Of a stretch of 64,000 nucleotides of DNA, positions 29,812 to 38,993 are shown in pieces. The notes under the pieces were generated by a model. The model worked only from the letters and a program-made list of their open reading frames with translations. It had not been told where the DNA came from and searched no databases. Source of the DNA: Bdellovibrionales bacterium (GTDB taxonomy: Bacteria > Bdellovibrionota > Bdellovibrionia > Bdellovibrionales > JAMPXM01); contig JADJOF010000002.1 in the NCBI GenBank assembly GCA_016713885.1, positions 558,001-622,000 on the forward strand, given 5' to 3'. Positions within the stretch are counted from its first letter, which is position 1. Each line of letters starts with the position of its first letter. The translations under genes and the position numbers were made by a program.

Positions 29812-30486
29812 ATGATGTCATTGATTCAGACGATTTCGAATGCATTTGCTCATGGTGGACTCTTGATGTGGTTGATCGTTCCGGTCCATATCGCATCACT
29901 GGTCATTATTATTGAGCGCGTAATGGCTCTTTATGTGCGCCGCGAACTGAACCAGAAGCAAATGGTAAAGGCTTTTGAGGACGATATCCGCAAAGGTCAG
30001 ATCGATAAGATGCTCGCAAAAGCTCGCCGTATCGAATCAGAGCCGATTGCGATGGTGGCAATGGCCGGTGGCCAAGCGGCTCAGGATCTTGCTGGTAAAG
30101 ACGAAGTTCAACTTCGTATGGATGAGGTGATTCTTGAGGAGCAAACACGACTCGAGAAGCGCACCGGCTTCCTTGCGATGCTCGGTAACGTTGCAACACT
30201 TCTCGGACTTCTTGGAACGATCACTGGTATGATCAAGTCGTTCGCGGCTGTAGGGACTGCAAGTCCAACAGAGAAAGCGGCGCTGCTCGCAACTGGTATT
30301 TCGGAAGCGATGAACGCAACGGCCTACGGCCTTGTGGTCGCCGTACCAGCACTTGTGATGTATGCGATTCTTCAGAACCGCACGAACCAATTGGCTGATG
30401 ACTTGAACAAAGCCTCGCTCAAGCTCTTCATTTGGCTCACTTATAACTTTGAGTCGATGGGTCAGAGCAAGAAGAAGCAGTCGTAA
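29812..30486 (+). CDS. MotA/TolQ/ExbB proton-channel protein (AglR-like)
   Basis: 224 residues with the three-helix TolQ/ExbB/MotA topology: LLMWLIVPVHIASLVIIIERV, then FLAMLGNVATLLGLLGTITGMI, then GISEAMNATAYGLVVAVPALV. Start chosen at the ATG preceded by CCGGAGG; an in-frame ATG at 29761 has a more distant AGGAGG. In ExbBD-type motors this protein and its TolR-like partner form an inner-membrane proton channel that drives work on the envelope. The following two TolR-like genes and the TonB-like gene match the AglR/AglQ/AglS set of the Myxococcus gliding motor. It is the first gene of a ten-gene operon. Confidence 0.9.
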   Translation: MMSLIQTISNAFAHGGLLMWLIVPVHIASLVIIIERVMALYVRRELNQKQMVKAFEDDIRKGQIDKMLAKARRIESEPIAMVAMAGGQAAQDLAGKDEVQLRMDEVILEEQTRLEKRTGFLAMLGNVATLLGLLGTITGMIKSFAAVGTASPTEKAALLATGISEAMNATAYGLVVAVPALVMYAILQNRTNQLADDLNKASLKLFIWLTYNFESMGQSKKKQS

Positions 30487-30534
30487 GCTGATCGTTCTTT
30501 GTTGAGAGTTGTTGGACGTTAAAGGAGCTTTTGT

Positions 30535-31020
30535 ATGATCGCCGCTGATAATTCGGCTTCGGGCCGCGGAAAAAAGAAGGGGATGGATTTCGAAGTGAAT
30601 CTCATCCCAGCAATCGATCTGCTCTCCGTTTGTATCTGTTTTTTGCTGCTGACAGCGGTTTGGGTGAACCTCGGTTCACTTAAGATCGAGCAGGGTGTTG
30701 GTGAGACCAACGCTCAGGGTGGCAAGAACTCGGCATCACTTTGGATTGAAGTGCAGAGAACAGGTGACCTCGTTCTTTCAACACGCGACCTCCCGAGCGG
30801 AGCGCGTGGTGTTGAGCGCGCTGTTCTCACTTCGCAATCTGGAAAAGTTGATCGCGAAAAGCTTCGTCAGGCTCTGCGCAGTCTTCGGACGGCAACGCCG
30901 ACGCTTGAGACGGTGATTGTTCGTCCGCAAGTGAAGGCGCCTTACGGCCAAGTCATTGCGGTGATCGATAGCTTAAAAGCTGAAAAAGTGAAAGACGTCG
31001 GGATCGCTCCAGAATCGTAA
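30535..31020 (+). CDS. ExbD/TolR-family protein (AglQ/AglS-like), first copy
   Basis: 161 residues with one N-terminal membrane segment (IPAIDLLSVCICFLLLTAVWV) carrying the conserved Asp of ExbD/TolR proteins (PAIDLLS) that relays protons. A periplasmic domain follows, with the typical VIVRPQVKAPYGQVIAVIDSLKAE near the end. The ribosome site AAAGGAG is seven bases before the ATG. A second, different TolR-like gene follows 39 bases later, the two-TolR layout of the Myxococcus AglR-AglQ-AglS motor and not the single TolR of Tol-Pal. Confidence 0.88.
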   Translation: MIAADNSASGRGKKKGMDFEVNLIPAIDLLSVCICFLLLTAVWVNLGSLKIEQGVGETNAQGGKNSASLWIEVQRTGDLVLSTRDLPSGARGVERAVLTSQSGKVDREKLRQALRSLRTATPTLETVIVRPQVKAPYGQVIAVIDSLKAEKVKDVGIAPES

Positions 31021-31059
31021 GCCGGATTGTAGACGACGATTCTTTTTTAGAGGTGTTTT

Positions 31060-31608
31060 ATGGGACGTTCAGGTGAATTGAAAAATGAAATCCAAAGACC
31101 AGCGAGCTTTATGCCGGCTCTTGGCCCGGCTCTTGGTCGTCCGTCGCCGATCGGTCAGACAATGTCTGGTCATGGCGGTGCAGGTCGCAAGAAGCGGGAC
31201 ATGAATACACCGCTGCTTTTGACAGCGCTCGTGGATGCGTTCTCGATCCTCGTGATTTTTCTTCTGGTGCAAGTGACGGCATCGCAAAGCCCGTTTGATC
31301 CATCAGAAACGATCAAGCTTCCGCAGGCGAGCAGCGTTGATGGCGACAAACAAGGTGATCAGTCGTCAGTGGCAGTCCTCAATATCGAAAACGGTCGCTA
31401 CATCCTCGATGGCAAAGCGATTGAGCGCTCGATGATCGCATCGGCATTAAAGCAGCGGAAAGCCAATGCGGGCGGAGAGATTCGTCTGGTGATTCAGGCT
31501 GATGAGAGCACTGATTTTGATGTGATGAGCCCTTTATTCTTGAGCACGGCCGAAGCTGGAGTCTCAAAACTCGAGTTCGCTGTTCAAGAGGTTGAGAGGA
31601 CAAAGTGA
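31060..31608 (+). CDS. ExbD/TolR-family protein (AglQ/AglS-like), second copy
   Basis: 182 residues with a longer cytoplasmic N-terminus (about 50 residues, Gly/Pro-rich), then the membrane helix MNTPLLLTALVDAFSILVIFLLVQV with the conserved Asp in ALVDAFSIL. A periplasmic domain ends in LVIQADESTDFDVMSPLFLS. Its stop overlaps the GTG start of the next gene. Together with the genes at 29812 and 30535 it should form the proton-driven inner-membrane unit. Which copy corresponds to AglQ and which to AglS cannot be told from the sequence alone. Confidence 0.87.
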   Translation: MGRSGELKNEIQRPASFMPALGPALGRPSPIGQTMSGHGGAGRKKRDMNTPLLLTALVDAFSILVIFLLVQVTASQSPFDPSETIKLPQASSVDGDKQGDQSSVAVLNIENGRYILDGKAIERSMIASALKQRKANAGGEIRLVIQADESTDFDVMSPLFLSTAEAGVSKLEFAVQEVERTK

Positions 31609-34600
31609 AACACCTTGTTGCCCGTTCGATTTTTCAGACTCTCGTTGCTATTTCTGCGATAAGCGGGAGTGCTGCGTATGCTTCTGGCTTTTCGCAACCG
31701 ACGAACGAGAAAATGGATATCGAGACCCACTCGTTTTTGATCGATAAATTGGACGCGGTTATTAAGGCGACGCCAAAAGGTGATGCGACTCGCGTTCCAG
31801 CACTTTTGCGTCTAGCAGATCTTTACTCAGAACGTGCGCGACTTTCATTGATGAAAGAGATCGAAGGTGGTTGCACGGTTTGCAAAGCGGGTGAGACCGA
31901 TCGCGCAAAGGCGATTGCGGCTTACGAAGTGGCTCTTGATGAGAGCAAGGGTCAGGTTCGTCAAGAAACGGAATCGCGAATTTTGTTTCAACTGGCTTAC
32001 CTCTATGAAATTCACGGAAAAGATGGGAAAGCGGAAGAGCTTTATAAACGGGTTCTTAAAATTGGATCTGCGCGATTCTCCCAGCAAATCTTAGGTCAAT
32101 CCGAAACGGGATTAGGTGAGATCGCTTTTAAAAATAAGAACTTTAAAGAAGCCCGCGTTCAGTTTGAACGCGCGTTGAAGCGTAAAGAGACTCCTCGTCA
32201 AGGTTGGGTGAACTACCGCATCGCGTGGTGTGATCTGAATCTTGGACAGGCCGAAGCAGGCAAGCGCCGCTTGGTGAAGGTCTTAAAGACACCCGCTTTA
32301 CTCACAACGGATTCGACCAACGGCGCACAGATCGATTCATCGTTCCAAGAGGACGTGGCGCGCGATCTGACTGTGTTCTATGTTCGAACAGGGTTTAATG
32401 ACCGCGATGTTGAGACTTTGATTCAACTGACGCCTGAGAATTCGCGCAAATCGATTCTTGTTGAATTGGCCGAAGAGGCCGAGCGCCTTGGTCAGAAACG
32501 TCAGGCGATTTCGGTTTGGTCGATGCTGATCTCAAGCAAAATCGCGGTTCTTGAGAATCGTGAGAAGATCGAAGCCTCGGCTCGAATCGCCTACATGAGC
32601 TATGGTCTTGGCGAAAAGCAGCAAGCGGTGAGCGAGTTCGAGCGCGGACTTTCACTTTGGAAGAAAGCAGGCTGTGAGCCTGATGCTGAGTGTGCGATTT
32701 TGCAAAAGCGCTTCCGAAAGCTCGTTCTCGATTGGAATAAGAGCGAAGAGACAAAACCAACGGCGTCGCTATTGAGCGCGTATATCTCTTATGCGAACGC
32801 GTTCAAGTCCGATGTTGAAATGGCGTACTGGGGCGGAAACGTCGCTCGCGAGCTCAAGAAGCATCGCGAAGCTGTGGCTCTGTATCGTCAGTCGGCCGAG
32901 ATGGGCGCGCGTGAAGTTCGCTCAGGTAAAGTTTCTGATCCGAATGTTCCAAAAGTCTTTGAGGCAAGTCTTGTTGCCGAAATCGAGATGGCCGAGGCTT
33001 CAGGCGACGTGAAGGTTCGCGAAGAGGCTTACAACCACTACCTCGATTTGAACCCGACCGGCGAAAAAGAGTTTGAAGTTCGCTATCAGCTGGCACACAT
33101 CGCCTATAAACGTGGTGAAACCGAGAAGGCCGCAGAACAGTTCTACGGTTTGGCTGCGAAACATAAGACGTGTGAATCGGCAAAACCTGCGCTCTGTAAA
33201 ACGTCAGCCGACCTTGCGCTTGATAGCTTGGTAATTTTGAAGCGCGATGAGCAGCTTGAGGCGCGAGCGCTGGAGTTTTCAGTAAAGTACCCATCGGCTG
33301 GCGGTGAGTACAAAGCAATTGCTCGCCGCGCGCGGTTGAACATTGCGGCTCAGGTAGCGGGTAAAGAGACGAACACGTCGACTCTGAATGATAATATCAA
33401 GAAGCTTCGCCAGATGGACTTAAACGGTGCGCCTCGCGAAGAGGTGATGCTGAGCTATCAGAATCGCTTTGTTCTGGCCGAGAAGGCGAAAAACTTTGGC
33501 GAGGCCGAGCTTGCGATCTCAAGTCAGATCAAGATGGATGGTCTTTCGGAATCAGAGCGCGAAGAAGCAAAAGCAAAACAGCTCTGGCTCTTTGAGATGC
33601 AGCTGAAGTTTGGAGAGGCGTATAAGACAGCAAAGACGATGAGGTTTGCTAAGCTCTCTGACGCCGATCGTGAGCTGAAGATCTCGATGCTCGCTGAACT
33701 TTCAGGTCATGATGCTCGTCCGCATCTTCGTCAGTATCTTTCGAAGACGCGCGACTCAAAAGGTGAGCTCGCGGCCCGCGTTAAGCTTTTGAAGCTCTCG
33801 AGCTTTTCGGTTACAGAGTGGAATACGCAGTCTAAGCACCTTTCACGCAATCCGCGGATTTTCGCTGCGGCCGGCGTTGAGGTCTATGCTCGAAGTGGCT
33901 CGAAGAGAGTGATGGAGCAGGTTTTAGCGAATCGCCAGGCTCGTGTGACGGCCGATGGTCTCCATCTGCTGCGCGCTCGTGAGCGTAAGTCGATTGAAAC
34001 GTTCTTGGCTTCTGTTCCAGGTCCTTTGAAGTCAGACAAAGGCATTACCGCGCGAGTGAAGTGGCTCACGAAGGCCGACGCATTTGCAAACACCGTGATT
34101 CGTCTTGGCGATGCATGGCTTGAAACGGGTGTTTTGAATGTCGTGGCTCGCGAGAATCGTCGCCTCAACGAAGAGATCATTGCACTCCCGATTCCAAAGG
34201 GACTCAAGGGTGAACAAGAGCGCGTTTATCGCAAGCTTGTCGCAGCGAAGGTCTATCAGTACTTGGCGAAGGCCAAGAAGATCGAAGCGAAGCTTGAGTT
34301 CTTTATGGCCTCAGAGCGCACGATCCAGAACTACGAGGCGGACTTGAATGCCGCCCGCGATGCGCGCCGTACACTTTTGGTGTCAGAGGCGAAGTTCTTG
34401 GCGCGCATGACTCCGGACGCGGTCAGCCGCCGTCTTGAGCGAGCGGCCGCGCGCGATGTTGATACGGTTCGACCGACTGCCGTTCAGGCGGCAATCGAAG
34501 ACGTACGTGAGAACCCGTTTGATCTTTCGAGCATTCGCGAGCTTCGCGATATCGAGATGCAGCGCGGTCAGGACACGATGGTGGCTTATCTTGAAACTCG

Positions 34601-34640
34601 GATTCGCGGACTTGAGCGCGGTGGTGAGGTGAAGCGATGA
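31605..34640 (+). CDS. Large periplasmic TPR protein (Glt-type)
   Basis: 1,011 residues from a GTG that overlaps the previous stop (GTGA). A signal peptide (FQTLVAISAISGSAAYA) is followed by a long array of TPR-like helical pairs, for example AIAAYEVALDESKGQ, EELYKRVLKIGS, KEARVQFERALK and KAAEQFYGLAAKH, rich in Lys, Glu and Ala. The C-terminal third is helical with more charged residues. Large exported TPR proteins are part of the periplasmic section of the Myxococcus Glt complex (GltD, GltE, GltI). It should act as a scaffold between the inner-membrane motor and the outer membrane. The one-to-one orthologue is not clear. Confidence 0.85.
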   Translation: MKHLVARSIFQTLVAISAISGSAAYASGFSQPTNEKMDIETHSFLIDKLDAVIKATPKGDATRVPALLRLADLYSERARLSLMKEIEGGCTVCKAGETDRAKAIAAYEVALDESKGQVRQETESRILFQLAYLYEIHGKDGKAEELYKRVLKIGSARFSQQILGQSETGLGEIAFKNKNFKEARVQFERALKRKETPRQGWVNYRIAWCDLNLGQAEAGKRRLVKVLKTPALLTTDSTNGAQIDSSFQEDVARDLTVFYVRTGFNDRDVETLIQLTPENSRKSILVELAEEAERLGQKRQAISVWSMLISSKIAVLENREKIEASARIAYMSYGLGEKQQAVSEFERGLSLWKKAGCEPDAECAILQKRFRKLVLDWNKSEETKPTASLLSAYISYANAFKSDVEMAYWGGNVARELKKHREAVALYRQSAEMGAREVRSGKVSDPNVPKVFEASLVAEIEMAEASGDVKVREEAYNHYLDLNPTGEKEFEVRYQLAHIAYKRGETEKAAEQFYGLAAKHKTCESAKPALCKTSADLALDSLVILKRDEQLEARALEFSVKYPSAGGEYKAIARRARLNIAAQVAGKETNTSTLNDNIKKLRQMDLNGAPREEVMLSYQNRFVLAEKAKNFGEAELAISSQIKMDGLSESEREEAKAKQLWLFEMQLKFGEAYKTAKTMRFAKLSDADRELKISMLAELSGHDARPHLRQYLSKTRDSKGELAARVKLLKLSSFSVTEWNTQSKHLSRNPRIFAAAGVEVYARSGSKRVMEQVLANRQARVTADGLHLLRARERKSIETFLASVPGPLKSDKGITARVKWLTKADAFANTVIRLGDAWLETGVLNVVARENRRLNEEIIALPIPKGLKGEQERVYRKLVAAKVYQYLAKAKKIEAKLEFFMASERTIQNYEADLNAARDARRTLLVSEAKFLARMTPDAVSRRLERAAARDVDTVRPTAVQAAIEDVRENPFDLSSIRELRDIEMQRGQDTMVAYLETRIRGLERGGEVKR

Positions 34641-34942
34641 AAGACTTTAACTTGAAAGCTTTGACGGCGGTATCGTTGGTTCTGAGCTTCGCCTTCATCG
34701 GCGCATTTGCTGAGGCAAGTAAACAGGAAGCCGCGTCAAGCTCGATGGCCAAACAGCTCAAAGGTCGTCTATCGACGACGATGGCGTTCTCGGGCTCACG
34801 TGTAAAAGGTCAGTATCAGGTTCCAGCTGAGGCGACGGCGCGGATTGAGAACGAAAAGCCACTCGAAGAGCTCATGGGTCTTCGAACGCAGTTTCGCGAT
34901 CGCATGAGTCAAGACGAAGAACGCACATCGGAACGTCAGTAG
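34637..34942 (+). CDS. Small exported protein of the gliding-like operon
   Basis: 101 residues; the ATG overlaps the preceding stop (ATGA). A signal peptide (LTAVSLVLSFAFIGAFAEA) is followed by about 70 charged residues without cysteines, probably helical at the end (LEELMGLRTQFRDRMSQ). No family is recognised. Overlap with the TPR gene and the short gap to the TonB-like gene show translational coupling, so it likely belongs to the same machine as a small periplasmic factor. Confidence 0.78.
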   Translation: MKDFNLKALTAVSLVLSFAFIGAFAEASKQEAASSSMAKQLKGRLSTTMAFSGSRVKGQYQVPAEATARIENEKPLEELMGLRTQFRDRMSQDEERTSERQ

Positions 34943-34956
34943 GAGCGGAGGTCATT

Positions 34957-36252
34957 ATGAGTCAATTCAATATGAAAAAATCGACAGGTCTCGCGACTCA
35001 GAAGTTGGTTCTGAAAAACCGAAACGGCCAGCTGGCTCGCGTTTACGACTGGGCCGGTGACGATGTCACGATCATCTTCCGACACGACACACGCCGTGTG
35101 GAGCCCGTTCTTTCAACGGAAGCGCTGCTTCGCGACGGTGTTGAGTTTGAGATTCTCCACAAATCGACGGCCGCGGGTCTTGAGAAGTCCGCGTTTGTGA
35201 TGCCTGGAATCGGCTCATGGTCGATCGCGTCTGCTGATGCGCTCACACTTGTTCCCGAAGTGAACATGAAAGATGAAGATGATCGCGAAGAGATTATTCT
35301 TGTCGGAAAATGGGTCTCGGGTGTTCAAGTGGGATTCATCGCGCTGATGCTCCTTCTTGGCTATTTCTTAAAGCCTGAAATCAAGCCTGAGGAAGTGACG
35401 ACGATTCGCACGGTTCAAATCGATAAAGTCGCTGAGAATAAACCAGTTTTCACAAAGCCCACGTCCGAGAAACCACGCGAAGTTCGTCAGGCTCGTCCAG
35501 TGGTACAGAAACAAGTGGTGAAGCGTCCTGAGCCAAAAATCGTCACTCGACGTGCCCCAAAACAGCCAACGCATAGGCTCGCGACGGCGCAGGCTCCAAA
35601 GTCGGCTCCGAACCTGAATAACCTAGGCGCCCTCGGTGCTCTAGGCGGAATGGGTAAGAAGATGCAGTCGGGCGGAGGCTTAAACCTCAATGGCTCGTCC
35701 ATCGCTCGCGGGGGTGAACGCGGTCAGGGCGGCGGCGGAGTTGGCGGCTTTGGCAGCGGTGGTGTGACCAATGCGCTCTTTGGTAAGGGTTTAATCGCGG
35801 CTTCTCCAGGCTCTGGAGCGCGCGCTGGCTCTGCTGGAGGCTACGGTACTCGTGGTAAAGGCGGCGGTCGCATGGGCTATGGCGATAGCAAGATCTTGGG
35901 TTCCAGCGGCGGCACTGTCGCTCCTTTAGACAGCGAATCGTTTATCGAAGGCGGTTTGACGCGTGAACAGGTGGAGGAAGTCATCCTCCGCAACATGGGT
36001 CAGATTACGTACTGTTACGAAAAAGGGCTCCAGAGTGAACCTTCTTTAAGAGGAAGAGTCTCCGTTGCCTTCGTAATTGGATCTAATGGCAAAGTGAACT
36101 TGGCACGACTTCAGCACACATCTGTCGAGTCGAAGCAGCTGGAAAGCTGCATCGTGGGAAGAGTGAAGCAGTTCCAGTTCCCACGACCAGTAGCGGGTGT
36201 GAATGTCCAAGTTCAATACCCCTTCAGCTTCCGACGGGTGAGCTCGAACTAA
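34957..36252 (+). CDS. TonB-like envelope-spanning protein (GltG/GltJ/AgmX type)
   Basis: 431 residues with three parts. About 110 N-terminal residues form a cytoplasmic domain (KLVLKNRNGQLARVYDW to ALTLVPE) of unknown fold. A single membrane span follows (VGFIALMLLLGYFL). A long periplasmic arm comes next, first Lys/Pro/Gln-rich (KPTSEKPREVRQARPVVQK) and then Gly-rich, ending in a TonB-like domain: EEVILRNMGQITYCYEKGLQ, VSVAFVIGSNGKV, and C in LESCIVGRVKQFQFP. The paired cysteines and the NxGxITYCYEKGL motif typify the AgmX/PglI/GltJ C-terminal domain of myxobacterial gliding proteins. It should link the proton motor to outer-membrane components. CGGAGG precedes the ATG. Confidence 0.88.
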   Translation: MSQFNMKKSTGLATQKLVLKNRNGQLARVYDWAGDDVTIIFRHDTRRVEPVLSTEALLRDGVEFEILHKSTAAGLEKSAFVMPGIGSWSIASADALTLVPEVNMKDEDDREEIILVGKWVSGVQVGFIALMLLLGYFLKPEIKPEEVTTIRTVQIDKVAENKPVFTKPTSEKPREVRQARPVVQKQVVKRPEPKIVTRRAPKQPTHRLATAQAPKSAPNLNNLGALGALGGMGKKMQSGGGLNLNGSSIARGGERGQGGGGVGGFGSGGVTNALFGKGLIAASPGSGARAGSAGGYGTRGKGGGRMGYGDSKILGSSGGTVAPLDSESFIEGGLTREQVEEVILRNMGQITYCYEKGLQSEPSLRGRVSVAFVIGSNGKVNLARLQHTSVESKQLESCIVGRVKQFQFPRPVAGVNVQVQYPFSFRRVSSN

Positions 36253-36324
36253 CGGTAGGCCGCAAAACGCGATCTCCGTAACCCGAGCGACCTCTTTAGA
36301 AGGACGTAAACGGACGGAGATCGT

Positions 36325-37383
36325 ATGATGAAAAACGGAAGAACAGTACAGCTCTCAGCTCTTCTTATCTGCTCAACTCTGCTGAGCGCCGCTTGTGGTG
36401 GCGTCAACAGCGGACTCTCAAGCGATCCAACAAAAAGCTACGACATTGGCCCCGTGGTTCCGCTTCACGATGAAAAGCCGCGAACGCAAAAGGTGCTTGA
36501 GCGTTCGTACAGCATCGAAGTCGAAAAAGACGCGACATTTATCGAAGGCGAAACAGCGTCGTTTAAAATACGCGCTCGCGTATTTTTCCCGGTGCTCTCG
36601 TTTGATTTGAAACTCTCAGGACTTCCCGACGAGGTCGCCGGTGTAAACCTGGTCCGCTCGGCAACAGAAGCCGGCACTTGGATTCTCACATGGAGCGCTC
36701 CGAAGGGCTTTATTGCATCGGATCGAAACGAGCGTGAAGTTCGCTACAAGCTTGAGCTTGCCGATGTCCGCTCAAGCGATTCGTCTGTCGAATCACTGTT
36801 CCGCTCGATCAATCGCACTCAGGACTTCTCGTTCTCGGTTCACCGAACTGGCAAAACACCGCAGATCGTGAAATCGGATCTTGGTGCGGAGGTCGCACAG
36901 GGTGCAGTGGTTCCGTTCACGGTTGAAGTGATGGACCCCGCTTCTTACGAGGGCTTTGCTCCACGCGTGGATATTTACTTCCAGGGAACAAACAAGACTG
37001 AGGCAGGCTATGAGGCCAACGGTGCGACGTACGTTCGCAACGAGACACTGCCGAAGCACTTGGGTGGTGGCCTGTGGCGCTTTGAGTACCTTTTTGATGC
37101 GAAGAACAACGACGTTGGTGCGCAACTCGATCGCAACGGAAAGAAAGTGGAAGGTGCGACACATCTTCAGAGCCGTTTCTTGATCAAAGCTTATAGCGCA
37201 AGCGGTGGTGTGTCGGGCGAGAAACTTCAGACCGTGAAGATTCGCTTTGCTAAGGCACAAACCTTGAGTGAGGAAAAGCCAAAGTGTGAAGCGCCAGCTG
37301 CGGCAAAGCCATCAGCAGCGAAACCAGCTTCGAAAACTGAGTCGAAAACAGTCACAGCGACAAAGCCTGGAAAAGGAAATTAA
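36325..37383 (+). CDS. Lipoprotein of the gliding-like operon
   Basis: 352 residues with a lipoprotein signal (SALLICSTLLSAACGG, Cys in AACGG). The mature protein looks beta-rich, with Ig- or cadherin-like strands (ATFIEGETASFKIRARVFFP, GVNLVRSATEAGTWILTW). It ends in a flexible Lys/Ala/Ser/Pro tail (AAAKPSAAKPASKTESK) that could reach across the periplasm or bind peptidoglycan. No domain family is recognised with certainty. Two bases separate it from the beta-barrel gene, so both products probably work together at the outer membrane. Confidence 0.8.
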   Translation: MMKNGRTVQLSALLICSTLLSAACGGVNSGLSSDPTKSYDIGPVVPLHDEKPRTQKVLERSYSIEVEKDATFIEGETASFKIRARVFFPVLSFDLKLSGLPDEVAGVNLVRSATEAGTWILTWSAPKGFIASDRNEREVRYKLELADVRSSDSSVESLFRSINRTQDFSFSVHRTGKTPQIVKSDLGAEVAQGAVVPFTVEVMDPASYEGFAPRVDIYFQGTNKTEAGYEANGATYVRNETLPKHLGGGLWRFEYLFDAKNNDVGAQLDRNGKKVEGATHLQSRFLIKAYSASGGVSGEKLQTVKIRFAKAQTLSEEKPKCEAPAAAKPSAAKPASKTESKTVTATKPGKGN

Positions 37384-37385
37384 TC

Positions 37386-38096
37386 ATGAAAAAGTCGATG
37401 ATTCTTTCAGTTTTAGCAGGCTTGGTTGTGGCGCTTGGTTCGGCGGCACAGGCGCAGTCGAGCTTTGATGATCTTGGAGCAAACGAGGGCGTTTTAAAGC
37501 GCGCTCGCTCGATGAATACGAAACAGGAAGTACGCATCGTGCAGAAGCGATCGGTTGATCGCGACATGCGCTTTGAATTGGGCGTTGGCTTTGGCGGAGT
37601 CGCAGGTGGCAATAGCTATCTCTCGACTCAGCCGCTCAGTGGTGAATTGAACTTTCATATTTCGCCACGTTTCTCGGTCGGTGCTCGTTACTCGCATTAC
37701 TCGAATCAATTGACGAACGAAGGTGAAGCTCAGTTTAAGGCGGCACAAGCGGCAAAGGCTGCGGGGCAGGTCGACTTCACAGTTCCAGAAGTGGACTTTC
37801 CGACGGCGTCGACAATGCTGACAGCGGCTTATTATCCGATCTATGGAAAGCTCAACTTCTTTGATATCTCGGTTGTTCAGTTCGACCTTTACGTTCTTGG
37901 CGGATACGGAAAAATGGATTTGAAGTCTGGCTCGTCTGATACGTGGACTGCAGGCGGAGGCGTTGGCTTTTGGTGGACAAAGCACATGAGCTCGCGCTTT
38001 GAGGTTCGTCATCAGGCTTATCAAGATCAGGTTTATACAGGAAAACGCGACGTCGGTATGATCGTCGGCACGTTTGGAATTGGACTTCTGTTATGA
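37386..38096 (+). CDS. Outer-membrane beta-barrel protein (GltA/GltB-like)
   Basis: 236 residues with a signal peptide (LSVLAGLVVALGSAAQAQ). About 40 residues of soluble N-terminus precede a small beta-barrel. Alternating amphipathic strands are visible: MRFELGVGFGGVAGGNSYLS, GELNFHISPRFSVGARYSHY, VQFDLYVLGGYGKMDL, TAGGGVGFWWTKHMSSRFEV, and a final GMIVGTFGIGLLL. This is the outer-membrane barrel architecture of Myxococcus GltA and GltB. It would provide the outer-membrane section of the machine. The ATG of the next gene overlaps its stop. Confidence 0.85.
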   Translation: MKKSMILSVLAGLVVALGSAAQAQSSFDDLGANEGVLKRARSMNTKQEVRIVQKRSVDRDMRFELGVGFGGVAGGNSYLSTQPLSGELNFHISPRFSVGARYSHYSNQLTNEGEAQFKAAQAAKAAGQVDFTVPEVDFPTASTMLTAAYYPIYGKLNFFDISVVQFDLYVLGGYGKMDLKSGSSDTWTAGGGVGFWWTKHMSSRFEVRHQAYQDQVYTGKRDVGMIVGTFGIGLLL

Positions 38097-38992
38097 TTTC
38101 CGCTCGATTCATCCTACGCTATGCTCTGGTCTCAATGGCGGCGATCGCCGTTGCACAGGCCGTTGTACTTCGTGTTGATGCGGCGACGGCTCCTGTGATG
38201 AAGACGAAGTCTGCCGCTATGAAAAGCGATCGATCGGTAATGAAGACCGCACGCCAGCTTTTTGAAAAGATGAAGTTTACTGAGGCTATTCGGCTCTATG
38301 AAACAGTTGATTCGGGATCAGACTATTGGGCCGAATCGCTTGAAGAGCGCGCATGGGCGCATCTTCAACTGAATGAGCATGATCGCTCGCTTGGGCTCTT
38401 AAAGACCTTGATGGCGCCGCCACTGAAAAACGAGATCGGTCCGGAGCCCTACCTGCAGACGGCGTTGATTCAGCTTCATCTTTGTAGCTATCAAGAGCTC
38501 TTTAAGACATTGAAGCGATTTAAAGAAGATATTCGCCCTCGGCACGAAGCTCTTTCTGAACTTGCGAAGACCGGCTCAACGCCAGCATTTGAGTTGGCGA
38601 TGGAGCGCGCGAAATCAAGTGGTCGCTTTGATCGCACGATCGCTGGCCCCGAGGTTTCGGTTTTACCAAGGCTTTTTTATCGCGACGCGGTTCTTGAGTC
38701 TTCGCTCAAAAAGAATCTGAGCTTAAAGCCGCGAATCAAGGTTTTGGCCGCTCGCGAAGTAAAAGAGATCGACACCAACCTTCGTCGTCTGCATTTGATT
38801 GAGGTCGAGGCTGTGCAGCGCATGCATTCGCAGATGCATTTGGCGGATACGAAAAAGTCGGGTCCGGGTATTGAGCGCGATGCGAACACGCTCGTGTTTC
38901 CGGATGATGAGAATGAAGTGTGGCTTGATGAGTTGGATAAATACCGTGTGAACGCGAAGGGTTGTCCAGACCTTAGCGCTCGAGGAACGTAA
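38093..38992 (+). CDS. Exported TPR-like protein (GltC/GltE-like)
   Basis: 299 residues, start overlapping the previous stop (ATGA). An N-terminal hydrophobic segment (YALVSMAAIAVAQAVVL) marks export. TPR-like helical pairs follow: MKTARQLFEKMKFTEAIRLYE, WAESLEERAWAHLQLNEHDR and LQTALIQLHLCSYQELFKTL. A charged coiled region ends the protein. The TPR motifs and its place between a barrel and a VWA lipoprotein fit a periplasmic or outer-membrane-associated Glt subunit. The next gene starts one base after its stop. Confidence 0.8.
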   Translation: MISARFILRYALVSMAAIAVAQAVVLRVDAATAPVMKTKSAAMKSDRSVMKTARQLFEKMKFTEAIRLYETVDSGSDYWAESLEERAWAHLQLNEHDRSLGLLKTLMAPPLKNEIGPEPYLQTALIQLHLCSYQELFKTLKRFKEDIRPRHEALSELAKTGSTPAFELAMERAKSSGRFDRTIAGPEVSVLPRLFYRDAVLESSLKKNLSLKPRIKVLAAREVKEIDTNLRRLHLIEVEAVQRMHSQMHLADTKKSGPGIERDANTLVFPDDENEVWLDELDKYRVNAKGCPDLSARGT

Positions 38993-38993
38993 G